From contig ONBG01000039.1 in the NCBI GenBank assembly GCA_900316015.1, positions 1 to 38,100 of the forward strand: a DNA stretch of 38,100 nt, written 5' to 3'. This document shows positions 25,306 to 33,908 of the stretch, piece after piece. Below the pieces are notes generated by a model. That model searched no databases, was not told the origin of the DNA, and was given only the letters and a program-made list of their open reading frames with translations. Numbering within the stretch: position 1 is the stretch's first letter; every line of letters starts with the position of its first letter. This stretch comes from an uncultured Prevotella sp. Lineage in GTDB: Bacteria; Bacteroidota; Bacteroidia; Bacteroidales; Bacteroidaceae. A program made the position numbers and the translations under genes.

Positions 25306-26802
25306 TCAGTGTTCTTGCGATTTTTTCTTGAATTTGTTCAGTAATGCCTTCCATAGGTGCGTCCTTTGGTGCAATTCACGGATGGACAGTACAGTACTCA
25401 GCAGGATCATCAAGGCCCCGCCTATCCAGTAAAAGGTTCCACGCGCCGTCCAGGTCAGGGCATAAGCAGTGATACCGATGGGAATTTGCTGAAGGAAAAT
25501 GCAGATGACGCCGTGTGACATGCGGTAACCATAATGGTGACCCATGTACAGGATGAGCATGAAAAAATCGAAAAGAGCGGTTGCGAGGATAGCTATGCCC
25601 ATACCAAAGAGACCGGCACTTTGGTAGCAGCTGATGGAAAGTGCCACAAAAGCTACGGAATAGATGGATTCCATGAGCAGGTAGATGGTGGAGTCGCCAC
25701 GGGATAAGGGTAAATAGGCTATGGGTAGTTTGACGGAACGTAAGTAAAGGGCCAGTGCCGCGATTTGTGTCATGGTAACAACAGGTGAGAAAGCAGAGGA
25801 GTAGAGGAGAGGTATGATCATTGGCAAACTGATGATGAGGACAGCGGTTAATGGGGATACGATCAACAGTGATACCTCAATCTGCTTGTTTACGATCTCG
25901 TTGAGTCGGGAGCCGATCTGCCCAATGGCAGACAAACGGGGGAAATAATCTGTTTCCATAGCCGAGAAAACCATCCCAGCGAAGGTAAAGACAATCATAT
26001 AACCCGCATTGAAGAGCCCGAGGATATCGGGTGATCCGGTATGGTTGATGTAAGACCGGATGAAGAAATCGGCTCCGCTACTGAACAAGCCAGCAAAGAG
26101 AAAGGCGATGCCAAGGCGTACCATCCCAGTCCCTTTCCTTAAGATGGAGGCATTCACCTTCAATTGGAGGGGATAGCAATGATAGGAATAGGCGATGGTG
26201 ATCACCATCTGGGCAAATGCTACGATGATAAGTGATGGTACGATAGCACTGATGCGCCAGATGAAAAACAGGGGAATGGAAAGAACCAATGCGGCAAGGA
26301 CATGGTAGATAGAGATCCGTGCCAGTGCAGATAAATGCTGGGTTCCCTTCAAGATCGCGAGTTCCCCTCCCGTGACGGCAACCATCGCCACGATAGGAGA
26401 TAGCAATAGGAAATGGAGTGCATGGTTTCCCCAACCGAAAGTGTATCGACTGAGAAGAGGACTGGCTAAGGCACAAAGCAACATCCCGGCAATGGCGGTG
26501 ATCAGACTCCATAGCCGGATCACACGTATTGACCGCTTCACGGCATAGCCATTGCCTTGGGAGTAAGCCTCAGAGATGTCTTTCACCGCACTCATCCCCA
26601 ATCCGAGATTGGTGGAATCGCTGATAAATCGGATGGTAGAATTGAATAAAGACAATAGTCCCATGCCGGTGGGACCCAACAACATGGCAACTAATTTGTT
26701 GCGAATGAGTGCCACCAAGATATTAATGCCTTGCACTCCCCCAAATATTCCTGTGTATTTCAGGATGTGGGCGTAAGAATCCTGCTTGTCTTTATCCTCC
26801 AT
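25306..26802 (-). CDS. Wzx-type O-antigen/polysaccharide flippase
   Basis: This 498-residue polytopic membrane protein of the polysaccharide transporter (MATE/MOP) superfamily would flip lipid-linked oligosaccharides across the inner membrane. About 12 hydrophobic segments are visible across the length. The N-terminal ILKYTGIFGGVQGINILVAL and NKLVAMLLGPTGMGLLSLFN are typical of O-antigen translocases. The ATG at 26802 is preferred over the TTG immediately upstream. It is not in a polysaccharide gene cluster; instead it follows deoD by 33 bases on the same strand, so it may depend on the deoD promoters. The last residues are Lys-rich (KFKKKSQEH), cytoplasmic by the positive-inside rule. Confidence 0.88.
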   Translation of the reverse strand: MEDKDKQDSYAHILKYTGIFGGVQGINILVALIRNKLVAMLLGPTGMGLLSLFNSTIRFISDSTNLGLGMSAVKDISEAYSQGNGYAVKRSIRVIRLWSLITAIAGMLLCALASPLLSRYTFGWGNHALHFLLLSPIVAMVAVTGGELAILKGTQHLSALARISIYHVLAALVLSIPLFFIWRISAIVPSLIIVAFAQMVITIAYSYHCYPLQLKVNASILRKGTGMVRLGIAFLFAGLFSSGADFFIRSYINHTGSPDILGLFNAGYMIVFTFAGMVFSAMETDYFPRLSAIGQIGSRLNEIVNKQIEVSLLIVSPLTAVLIISLPMIIPLLYSSAFSPVVTMTQIAALALYLRSVKLPIAYLPLSRGDSTIYLLMESIYSVAFVALSISCYQSAGLFGMGIAILATALFDFFMLILYMGHHYGYRMSHGVICIFLQQIPIGITAYALTWTARGTFYWIGGALMILLSTVLSIRELHQRTHLWKALLNKFKKKSQEH

Positions 26803-26835
26803 CAAACATCGGTCTCATGCTTGCGGCGGATGTGC

Positions 26836-27534
26836 TTAAACCAGACTGAAAGCGACATCCATCATGTGCGTGAACGCTGTCTGCCTCACTTCTCCGCTTG
26901 TTTCTTCTTTTGTCACAATGTTGTCACTGATTGTGAGCAGCGAGAGTGCTTTCTTTCCTGCCCTGACCGCATTGGCATATAGAGCGGCACTTTCCATCTC
27001 AATGGCGAGGACACCCAACTTTCTCCATTTCTTCCAATTCTCTGCCTCATCGTAGAACACATCCGATGAAAGGACGTTACCTACGTGATAGCGGATCCCT
27101 AATTCCTCACTTTTCAGCGCAGCTTTCTGCAAAAGGTCGAAGCTGGCTATAGGAGCGTAGGTGCCAGGCAATTGGAATTGATTCAGATAATTAGAGTCAG
27201 TGCAGGCTCCTTCGGCAAGGACGACATCCCCAATCTTAATATCGTCTTGGATGCATCCTGCTGTACCTACACGGATAATCTGCTTAACATCATAGAAATG
27301 GTACAGTTCATAACTATAAATCCCTATGGATGGCATTCCCATTCCATGTCCCATGACACTGACCTTTTTGCCCTGATAGGTGCCAGTATACCCGAACATG
27401 TTCCTCAGGGTGTTGAACTGTTGTGGATTAGAGAGATATTTCTCTGCCATGAATTTGGCGCGCAAAGGATCGCCAGACATAATGACGGTCTCGGCGATAT
27501 CCCCTTTATTGGCTTGGTTGTGTGGTGTTGACAT
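26836..27534 (-). CDS. deoD: DeoD-type purine-nucleoside phosphorylase
   Basis: The enzyme cleaves purine (deoxy)nucleosides with phosphate to give base and (deoxy)ribose-1-phosphate in the cytoplasm. The 232 residues match bacterial hexameric DeoD. H5, R25 (SGDPLRAKF), R88 with T91 (IIRVGTAG), the EMESAALYA motif and the SD of TISDN correspond to the nucleoside- and phosphate-binding residues of the E. coli enzyme. The upstream region carries a consensus promoter at 27561-27591, repeated further upstream. The flippase gene follows 33 bases later. Confidence 0.96.
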   Translation of the reverse strand: MSTPHNQANKGDIAETVIMSGDPLRAKFMAEKYLSNPQQFNTLRNMFGYTGTYQGKKVSVMGHGMGMPSIGIYSYELYHFYDVKQIIRVGTAGCIQDDIKIGDVVLAEGACTDSNYLNQFQLPGTYAPIASFDLLQKAALKSEELGIRYHVGNVLSSDVFYDEAENWKKWRKLGVLAIEMESAALYANAVRAGKKALSLLTISDNIVTKEETSGEVRQTAFTHMMDVAFSLV

Positions 27535-27560
27535 ATTTTTTTTATTTGTTATGATGCATG

Positions 27561-27591
27561 CAAAGATACTGCAAATCGAGAGAAATACAAA
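27561..27591 (-). promoter_or_regulatory. Proximal deoD promoter
   Basis: On the minus strand TTTG (complement of 27588-27591), 19 bases and TATCTTTG (complement of 27561-27568) form a complete -33/-7 promoter. The start site would fall near 27555, about 20 bases from the deoD ATG. Confidence 0.8.
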
Positions 27592-27785
27592 AGAAACGAA
27601 TGTTTATTTTTATTTCCGAGATGCAGCGTATCTTCAAGAGCCCATTTTAAAGATACTGCATTAAAGATACTGCAAATCGAGAGAAATACAAAAGAAACGA
27701 AAGTTTATTTTTATTTCCGAGATGCAGCGAATCTTCATGGTGCCAACCTTAAAGATACTGGAAAATCGAGAGAAATACAAGATTC
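27562..27785 (-). repeat. Tandem repeat of an 87-88 bp unit carrying the deoD promoter
   Basis: Unit A (27562-27648) and unit B (27663-27750) are identical over about the first 75 bases except two positions, then diverge. A 14-base stub of the unit start (27649-27662, AAAGATACTGCATT) separates them. A partial unit C (27751-27785) carries the first 30 bases with small changes. Each unit keeps the -33/-7 pair; the -7 reads TATCTTTG in A and TATCTTTA in B and C. Confidence 0.9.
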
Positions 27786-27877
27786 TTGTCCAAGATTTTA
27801 TTTTTCGGACTCAATGAGGATGGGAAGCGTTTTCTCATTTTTTAAGTGATACCTTTCGACAATAGAAGGAAAATGAT

Positions 27878-27885
27878 TACCTTTG
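27878..27885 (+). promoter_or_regulatory. -7 box for the GHL10 gene
   Basis: TACCTTTG matches TAnnTTTG. It lies 14 bases before the ATG at 27900, which rules against a translation start at 27846. The -33 position reads TTTCG rather than TTTG. Confidence 0.6.
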
Positions 27886-27899
27886 TCCCTTGTAATCAA

Positions 27900-29423
27900 A
27901 TGAATGACATGAAAATAAACTTCTTATGCAATGTGATGCTGGTCCTTTTCTTTCTTGGCTGCAGTGTGATGGATACAATGGCAGGGACTGCGACCAGCAA
28001 AAGAGAATTCCGTGGAGCCTGGATCCAGGCTGTGAATGGACAGTTTCAAGGCATGACCCCGGCAGCCATGCAACAGACGCTTAGCTATCAATTAGATGAA
28101 CTACAGAAAGATGGCGTGAATGCCATCATCTTCCAGGTCCGCCCGGAGTGCGATGCCTTATATGCCAGTAACTATGAACCCTGGAGTCGTTTCCTCACGG
28201 GTGTGCAAGGGCAAGCTCCTTCTCCATATTGGGATCCTTTGGCATGGATGGTCCAGCAATGCCATAATCGGGGAATGGAAATCCATGCTTGGATCAACCC
28301 TTATCGTGCCAAGACGAAAGGTACTGCAGTGTTGGCCAAGAATCATATTGCGATTACCCATCCCGAACGGGTGTTCTCTTACGATGGACAGTTTATCCTT
28401 AATCCAGCGATTCCTGCCAATAGGGAATATATTTGTAAGGTGGTAGATGACATCTTGCGCCGTTATGATGTGGATGGTTTGCATATCGATGATTATTTCT
28501 ATCCTTATCCAGTTGCGGGTGCACAGATCCCAGACGACAAGGAATATGCTTTATATAAGAACGGTATACAGGATAGGGGAGATTGGCGTAGGTATAATGT
28601 CAGCATGTTTATCAAGCAGTTGCACGATTCGATCAAGGCTACCAAGCCATGGGTGAAGTTTGGCATATCTCCATTTGGCATCTACCGCAACAAGCAAAGT
28701 GCCCCTGCCATCGGAAGTGACACAAGGGGGTTGCAGAATTATGATGACTTATATGCAGATGTATTGCTTTGGGTCAATAATGGATGGGTAGATTATACTG
28801 TGCCACAGATTTACTGGCAGATTGGGCATCCTACGGCAGACTATAAGACATTGATCACCTGGTGGAACAAGTATGCTGCCAATCGTCCCTTGTTCATTGG
28901 AGAAGATGTGGAGCGTACAGCCAAATATCCAGATTTGACGAATCCCAATACAAACCAGATGCCTGCTAAGTATCTCTTGCATCAGCAAATGAATCATGTA
29001 CAGGGCACGGTCTTGTGGTATGCCAAGGCTGTTGTCGACAATACAGGCAACTATGGGATGGCCTTAAGGAATGCTTATTGGAGATATCCAGCCTTGCAAC
29101 CCCTCATGCCGTTTATCGACAAGAAGTCACCTAAGAAGCCCAAGAAGGTGAAACCCGTATGGACCCATGATGGTTACATCTTGTTTTGGACAGCACCTAA
29201 GGCCAAGAAATGGGATGATATAGCCAATAAGTATGTTGTTTACCGCTTTGCAAAAGGTGAGAAAGTTAATTTTGACGACCCGTCGAAGATCGTGACGATT
29301 ACGTATCAGACCTTTTATCGGTTGCCTTATGAGCACGGTACAGATCAATATACCTATGTGGTAACGGCACTCGACCGGATGAGCAATGAGAGCAAAGGAG
29401 TGAAGAAAAAGATTAAATTATAA
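27900..29423 (+). CDS. Family-10-like glycosyl hydrolase (GHL10/YngK type), exported
   Basis: The product is 507 residues from ATG 27900 (an alternative is 27909). The N-terminus is a signal sequence with a possible lipobox (FFLGC), so it may be a lipoprotein. The GHL10 domain (about 35-345) begins REFRGAWIQAVNGQFQGMTP and contains DGVNAIIFQVRPECDALYAS, IHAWINPYRAK and VDGLHIDDYFYPYP. It is followed by a short fibronectin-like or Ig-like C-terminal domain (about 420-507; DGYILFWTAPKAKKWDDIAN). GHL10 proteins are thought to act on cell-wall or glycan substrates, but the reaction is poorly established. The gene is monocistronic and ends at the hairpin at 29427-29459. Confidence 0.92.
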   Translation: MNDMKINFLCNVMLVLFFLGCSVMDTMAGTATSKREFRGAWIQAVNGQFQGMTPAAMQQTLSYQLDELQKDGVNAIIFQVRPECDALYASNYEPWSRFLTGVQGQAPSPYWDPLAWMVQQCHNRGMEIHAWINPYRAKTKGTAVLAKNHIAITHPERVFSYDGQFILNPAIPANREYICKVVDDILRRYDVDGLHIDDYFYPYPVAGAQIPDDKEYALYKNGIQDRGDWRRYNVSMFIKQLHDSIKATKPWVKFGISPFGIYRNKQSAPAIGSDTRGLQNYDDLYADVLLWVNNGWVDYTVPQIYWQIGHPTADYKTLITWWNKYAANRPLFIGEDVERTAKYPDLTNPNTNQMPAKYLLHQQMNHVQGTVLWYAKAVVDNTGNYGMALRNAYWRYPALQPLMPFIDKKSPKKPKKVKPVWTHDGYILFWTAPKAKKWDDIANKYVVYRFAKGEKVNFDDPSKIVTITYQTFYRLPYEHGTDQYTYVVTALDRMSNESKGVKKKIKL

Positions 29424-29426
29424 AGG

Positions 29427-29459
29427 AATATGCGGGATGAAGAGAGCATCCCGCATATT
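29427..29459. terminator. Bidirectional terminator between the GHL10 gene and the acidic protein gene
   Basis: Perfect 13-bp inverted repeat (29427-29439 with 29447-29459, 7-base loop), followed by ATTTTAT on the plus strand. It lies 4 bases after the GHL10 stop and 15 bases beyond the convergent gene's stop. Confidence 0.85.
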
Positions 29460-29474
29460 ATTTTATCCAATCGG

Positions 29475-29921
29475 TTATTCCTTTAGCAAGTCATCTAAGA
29501 AATGGTCAAGGTCCTTGTCCAAGTCTTTCATGATGTCTCCTCCAACAATCACAGTATCATCGTCGGCAACGTAAAGCTCTGCAATATTCTCTTTCTCGTC
29601 GTCTTCCAAGACAATGCTGTAGGGCTTCATGATCCCAAAATGGTCCACGGTGTCGTGCATCTTCTTCAGGATGCCGCGCATGATCAAAGTGACACTGTCA
29701 TAGAAGTCATCATCCTTGTTGTCAATCCATTGCTCTACCACGCAGCGGGTAATTTCATTGTCATCATCATCAAAGGCAACTAATTCTCCGCTGTCTTGAC
29801 TCACGCGCAAGTGGATATCGGTAAGCAAGGAGGTATCCTCGCTCTCAGGGAACTTTTGGGCAATTTTCCGGATGGAACGCTCAATCTGCTGCGTTGTCTG
29901 TTCTGTTGCTTTCATTCGCAT
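29475..29921 (-). CDS. Conserved-looking acidic hypothetical protein
   Basis: I do not recognise a named family. The 148-residue protein is soluble, very rich in Asp and Glu, and probably cytoplasmic. Features: an N-terminal helix (TTQQIERSIRKIAQKFP), a beta-containing core with repeated acidic runs (LVAFDDDDNEITR, VLEDDEKENIAELYVADDDT) and an amphipathic C-terminus (KDLDKDLDHFLDDLLKE). It has its own promoter (TTTG-N18-TATATTTG, complement of 29944-29973) and lies divergent from the rseC-rnf operon. The start may be either of two ATGs three codons apart. Codon use resembles its neighbours. No function can be assigned. Confidence 0.8.
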   Translation of the reverse strand: MRMKATEQTTQQIERSIRKIAQKFPESEDTSLLTDIHLRVSQDSGELVAFDDDDNEITRCVVEQWIDNKDDDFYDSVTLIMRGILKKMHDTVDHFGIMKPYSIVLEDDEKENIAELYVADDDTVIVGGDIMKDLDKDLDHFLDDLLKE

Positions 29922-29943
29922 AGCTCATTCTTTTATTACAATG

Positions 29944-29973
29944 CAAATATAGATATTTTATTCGATATACAAA
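29944..29973 (-). promoter_or_regulatory. Promoter for the acidic hypothetical protein
   Basis: The minus strand has TTTG, 18 bases, then TATATTTG (-7, complement of 29944-29951). Spacing is one base short of usual. Confidence 0.6.
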
Positions 29974-30059
29974 CTTTTGTTCGGATAATTTTTCGAAAAC
30001 GTTTACGGATAAGTTTTGTTAACAGGCATTTTCCATGTCGTATTTTTAGGTCTTTTTTA

Positions 30060-30090
30060 TTGGACAATTGAAAATATAGTCGTATTTTTG
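30060..30090 (+). promoter_or_regulatory. Promoter for the rseC-rnf operon
   Basis: TTG at 30060-30062, 20 bases, then TATTTTTG at 30083-30090 match the Bacteroidetes -33/-7 consensus. The start site near 30096 gives a leader of about 40 bases before rseC. Confidence 0.7.
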
Positions 30091-30138
30091 CATTTGCAAA
30101 CTCGACTTTACAATAGTAAAGCTTTAGAGTCCAACAAG

Positions 30139-30549
30139 ATGAGTAGAAAGATCAAGCATAGTGGAATGGTTAGTTCAATAGAAGGAAGGTGTGTTCGCGT
30201 TCGTATCCTTCAAACATCGGCATGCGCTCAGTGTAAGGTCGCAGGGCATTGCAATGCTTCCGAAAGTAAGGAAAAGACCGTGGAGGTTTATGGCGAGGAC
30301 CCGACTTCGTTCTATGTGGGGCAAGATGTCACTGTCGTGGCTTCAGAGACTGTGGGCATGAGGGCTGTGACAATGGCGTTCAGTGTTCCCTTCCTGATTT
30401 TAGTTGCTGTCCTCTTTTTCTCCATGAAGGTTACGGGTAATGAGCCTTTGTCCGCATTGTTGAGCATCATTGCCCTTATACCTTATTATATAGTCATCTA
30501 TGTAAATCGGAATAAGATCCGTGAGAAGCTGTCATTTCATATTGAATAA
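30139..30549 (+). CDS. rseC: RseC/MucC-family (SoxR-reducing system) membrane protein
   Basis: This 136-residue protein has an N-terminal cysteine cluster (C-A-Q-C-K-V-A-G-H-C, about residues 29-38) likely to hold an Fe-S cluster, and two transmembrane helices (about 76-95 and 103-122). RseC homologues assemble with or regulate Rnf/Rsx electron-transfer complexes. In Bacteroidales they commonly sit just before rnfB, as here (22 bases). The upstream frame extension to 30016 is rejected because the promoter at 30060-30090 lies inside it. Confidence 0.9.
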   Translation: MSRKIKHSGMVSSIEGRCVRVRILQTSACAQCKVAGHCNASESKEKTVEVYGEDPTSFYVGQDVTVVASETVGMRAVTMAFSVPFLILVAVLFFSMKVTGNEPLSALLSIIALIPYYIVIYVNRNKIREKLSFHIE

Positions 30550-30571
30550 CTAAAGCAAATACAAATATATT

Positions 30572-31492
30572 ATGAATTTTATGATGATTGCAGTGATGGT
30601 ACTTGGGGCGATAGCGCTGGTTGCATCAGTCGTATTGTACGTCGTTTCCAAGAAATTCGCTGTCAAGGAAGACCCTCGGGTAGGTCAGGTAGTGTCCCTT
30701 CTTCCCGGTGCCAACTGTGGGGGATGTGGCTTTCCAGGCTGTGGGGGTATGGCGGATGCGCTGGTCAAGGCAGCCGATCAAGGTTCCCTGGATGGACTGA
30801 TGTGCCCTGTAGGAGGACCTGCTGTCATGGGAAGTGTGGCTGATTTGTTAGGTATGTCCATTAAGAATGTTGATCCGATGGTGGCTGTCGTGCGTTGTAA
30901 TGGCACTTGTTCCTTGCGCCCCCGTACTGCCGTGTATGATGGATTGCGTACTTGTCATGCGATGCATGCGTGTGGGGCAGGTGAGACTGGATGCGGATAT
31001 GGTTGCCTCGGCTGTGGCGATTGCGTGGCTGCTTGTCAGTTTGGGGCTATCTCCATGAACAAGGAGACGGGCCTGCCAGAAGTAGATGAAGATAAATGCA
31101 CCAGTTGCGGTGCATGCGTTAAGGCTTGCCCACGGCATATCATAGAACTGCGTAAGAAAGGTCCGAAGGGACGTAGGGTTTATGTTCGCTGTGTGAACCA
31201 TGACAAAGGAGCCGTTGCCATGAAGGCATGCAAGGCTGCTTGTATCGGTTGCGGGAAGTGCGTCAAGGAATGTAAGTTTGATGCTATTCACGTGGAAGGA
31301 AACCTGAGCTATATCGATTTCACGAAATGTAGACTGTGTCGTAAGTGCGAGGCTGTATGTCCTACCCATGCCATTGTCGCAGTTCATTTCCCTCCGAAGA
31401 AAGTGACAGCCCCGGAGACGGATACTGCTAAAAATGCCGTCGTGCAGCAGGTTGTAGTTGAAGAACCTAAGAATGAGGAGAAAAAAGCATGA
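30572..31492 (+). CDS. rnfB: Rnf complex subunit B (multi-ferredoxin)
   Basis: RnfB takes electrons from reduced ferredoxin and passes them into the Rnf complex, which couples ferredoxin:NAD+ oxidoreduction to Na+ or H+ export. The 306-residue protein has an N-terminal membrane anchor (about 5-26), a C49-x2-C52-x4-C57-x20-C78 cluster domain (GANCGGCGFPGCGG), and at least four further 4Fe-4S motifs of the CxxCxxCxxxC kind, including CLGCGDCVAACQ, CTSCGACVKACP, CIGCGKCVKECK and CRLCRKCEAVCP. The stop overlaps the rnfC start (ATGA). Confidence 0.97.
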   Translation: MNFMMIAVMVLGAIALVASVVLYVVSKKFAVKEDPRVGQVVSLLPGANCGGCGFPGCGGMADALVKAADQGSLDGLMCPVGGPAVMGSVADLLGMSIKNVDPMVAVVRCNGTCSLRPRTAVYDGLRTCHAMHACGAGETGCGYGCLGCGDCVAACQFGAISMNKETGLPEVDEDKCTSCGACVKACPRHIIELRKKGPKGRRVYVRCVNHDKGAVAMKACKAACIGCGKCVKECKFDAIHVEGNLSYIDFTKCRLCRKCEAVCPTHAIVAVHFPPKKVTAPETDTAKNAVVQQVVVEEPKNEEKKA

Positions 31493-32859
31493 AACTTCAT
31501 ACATTTAAGATAGGGGGCATACACCCCGAGGAAAATAAGATCACGGCAGAGATGGCTACTCAAGTGGCAGCATTGCCACAGGTTGCGGTCTTTCCCCTTA
31601 CTCAGCATATTGGCGCCCCTGCCAAGCCTGTTGTCCAGAAAGGGGATCAGGTTAAGGTCGGCACGATGATTGCCGAAGCGGGAGGTTTTGTCAGTGCCCC
31701 TATTTATTCATCAGTATCGGGGACAATTGCTAAGATTGATACGGCGATCGATGCAACAGGATATCGCAAGCCTGCCATATATGTGAAAGTCGAAGGCGAT
31801 GAATGGGAGGAGACGATTGACCGTTCCGAGACACTGGAAAGGTTGGAGGATCATCCAGAGCTGACACCTGAGGGGATCGTCGATGCGATCCGGACTGCCG
31901 GCGTGACAGGTATGGGCGGTGCGGGATTCCCCACCTTTATTAAACTTACTCCTCCTCCGACAGCAAAGGCTGAATGCGTGATTATCAATGCCGTGGAATG
32001 TGAACCTTATATCACGTCTGATTATCGGCTGATGATGGAGCATCCCGATGAGATCCTGGTAGGTCTTGCCTTGCTGATGAAAGCAGCCAAGGTGGATCAA
32101 GGTTATATTGGGATCGAGGAAAACAAGCCTGCGGCGATCAAACTCCTTTCTGAGAAGACTACAGGTAACCCTCAAGTACAGGTGGTCCCGCTCAAACAGA
32201 AATATCCACAGGGTGGGGAGAAGCAATTGGTGGATGCCGTGATCGGTCGTCAAGTGCCTGCTCCTCCTGCCATTCCGGTCAATGTCGGGGCCATCGTACA
32301 GAATGTCGGAACAGCTTTTGCCGTGTATCAGGCTGTCATGAAGCATAAACCGCTGTTTGAGCGCTATACGACGGTTACGGGAAAGCTGATCCCCCATCCT
32401 GGTAATTTCCTGGTCCGTATGGGTACGCCGATGAAGGATTTAATCAATGCCTGTGGCGGTTTGCCTGATGGGGACAACAAAGTGTTGGCGGGTGGACCGA
32501 TGATGGGCAAGGCTGTCACCACGACGGACGTGCCTGTATGCAAAGGCACGAATTCCATTACTGTGCTCAGTGGGAGCGAAGCCCACCGTAAACCTGTCCA
32601 GGAATGTATCCGTTGTGGAAAGTGTGTCAGCGCTTGCCCTATGGGACTGGAGCCTTATCTCTTGGCGACTCTCTCTGCCTTTGAGCAGTATGAACGCTTG
32701 GAAGCAGAGGATGTTACCTCTTGCATCTCTTGTGGATCTTGCCAGTTTACTTGCCCTTCCCATCGTCCCATCTTGGACAATATCCTCCAGGGAAAGGCCG
32801 TGGTGATGGGAAAGATCAAGGCAAGGGCAGCAGAGGCAAAGGCAAAAGCCGCGCGATAG
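31489..32859 (+). CDS. rnfC: Rnf complex subunit C (NADH/FMN and Fe-S)
   Basis: RnfC is the peripheral subunit that exchanges electrons with NAD+. The 456-residue product has the N-terminal barrel-sandwich (GGFVSAPIYSSVSGTIAKID), the Rossmann region with GMGGAGFPTFIK, and two C-terminal 4Fe-4S motifs (CIRCGKCVSACP and CISCGSCQFTCP). The C-terminal tail is short and Ala/Lys-rich. It lacks the long repetitive tail of enterobacterial RnfC. Translation is coupled to rnfB by a 4-base overlap. Confidence 0.97.
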   Translation: MKLHTFKIGGIHPEENKITAEMATQVAALPQVAVFPLTQHIGAPAKPVVQKGDQVKVGTMIAEAGGFVSAPIYSSVSGTIAKIDTAIDATGYRKPAIYVKVEGDEWEETIDRSETLERLEDHPELTPEGIVDAIRTAGVTGMGGAGFPTFIKLTPPPTAKAECVIINAVECEPYITSDYRLMMEHPDEILVGLALLMKAAKVDQGYIGIEENKPAAIKLLSEKTTGNPQVQVVPLKQKYPQGGEKQLVDAVIGRQVPAPPAIPVNVGAIVQNVGTAFAVYQAVMKHKPLFERYTTVTGKLIPHPGNFLVRMGTPMKDLINACGGLPDGDNKVLAGGPMMGKAVTTTDVPVCKGTNSITVLSGSEAHRKPVQECIRCGKCVSACPMGLEPYLLATLSAFEQYERLEAEDVTSCISCGSCQFTCPSHRPILDNILQGKAVVMGKIKARAAEAKAKAAR

Positions 32860-32909
32860 CTCTCGAAAAGTAATGTATTACGTATAAAGATAAAAAGTTA
32901 TAATCAATA

Positions 32910-33908
32910 ATGGGAAAGTTAATAGTTTCTCTATCTCCGCATGCACACGGGACAGATAGCGTGGAACGCAATATGAGAGGCGTTCTGATAGCCCTTCTTC
33001 CTGCCTGGCTTGTCTCGTTCTATTATTTCGGGGTCGGCTCTTTGGTAGTATGCCTGACCAGTATGGCTGCCTGCATGTTCTTTGAATGGGCGATTACTAA
33101 ATACTTATTGAAGCGTCCTACCACCTTACTGGACTGTTCTGCGATGCTTACCGGTCTTTTGCTGGGAATGAACCTTCCAAGCAACCTTCCGGAATGGATG
33201 GTTATCTTGGGAGCTCTTTTCGCCATTGGCATAGGGAAGATGACCTTTGGCGGCTTAGGACACAATCCATTTAATCCAGCTTTGGTCGGTCGTTGCTTCT
33301 TGTTGGTGAGCTTCCCTGCTGCCATGACTTCCTGGCCGTTGCCCCACCAGCTGACTTCCTATACGGATGCAACGACGGGAGCCACTCCATTGAGCTTGAT
33401 GAAGACAGCCATTAAGACGCAGGATCCTTCTGCGCTTGATAAGCTCCCATCTTCTTTGGATATGCTTTTGGGGAATGTCTCCAATGGCTTCGGTGCCGGC
33501 GCATTGGGTGAAGTCTGTGCGCTAGCCTTGATCCTTGGACTTGTATATATGTTGTGGAAGAAGATCATTACATGGCATATTCCTGTGTCTATATTGGCAA
33601 CGGTATTCGTATTCAGTGAGTTACTCCATCTTGCCGATCCTGTTTATGCGAACCCAATGCAGGTCTTGCTCAGTGGAGGGCTGATGTTAGGTGCCATTTT
33701 CATGGCTACTGATTATGTCACTTCACCGATGACGCACAAGGGGCAATTGATCTATGGTGTCTGTATTGGTTTCCTGACAGTGGTCATTCGCAACTGGGGT
33801 AGTTATCCTGAAGGGATGTCTTTCGCCATTCTCATCATGAATGCGTTCACCCCTTTGATCAATAATTATGTCAAACCAAAGAGATATGGGGAGGTATTGA
33901 GCAAATGA
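32910..33908 (+). CDS. rnfD: Rnf complex subunit D (membrane, covalent FMN)
   Basis: RnfD is an integral membrane subunit of 332 residues with about nine hydrophobic helices. It carries the FMN attachment motif at T156-G-A-T159-P, where T159 should bear the phosphoester-linked FMN. The family shares ancestry with NqrB. The gene follows rnfC by 50 bases and overlaps rnfG by 4. Confidence 0.97.
   Translation: MGKLIVSLSPHAHGTDSVERNMRGVLIALLPAWLVSFYYFGVGSLVVCLTSMAACMFFEWAITKYLLKRPTTLLDCSAMLTGLLLGMNLPSNLPEWMVILGALFAIGIGKMTFGGLGHNPFNPALVGRCFLLVSFPAAMTSWPLPHQLTSYTDATTGATPLSLMKTAIKTQDPSALDKLPSSLDMLLGNVSNGFGAGALGEVCALALILGLVYMLWKKIITWHIPVSILATVFVFSELLHLADPVYANPMQVLLSGGLMLGAIFMATDYVTSPMTHKGQLIYGVCIGFLTVVIRNWGSYPEGMSFAILIMNAFTPLINNYVKPKRYGEVLSK

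Larger units (their letters stand above)
27535..27899. other. Divergent intergenic region between deoD and the GHL10 gene
   Basis: About 365 bases, most of it taken up by a tandem repeat carrying promoter elements directed toward deoD (27561-27785). The remaining 100 bases include the -7 box for the GHL10 gene at 27878. An open frame running from 27846 through the GHL10 start probably reflects chance. Confidence 0.7.

Noticed and set aside
27562-27785. CRISPR array or mobile-element ends
   Set aside because: The repeated unit is 87-88 bp without spacers and without flanking target duplications; promoter duplication explains it better.
27846-27899. 18-residue extension of the GHL10 protein
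   Set aside because: A -7 box at 27878 lies within it, and the signal sequence begins after 27900.
30016-30138. 41-residue extension of RseC
   Set aside because: The operon promoter lies within it.
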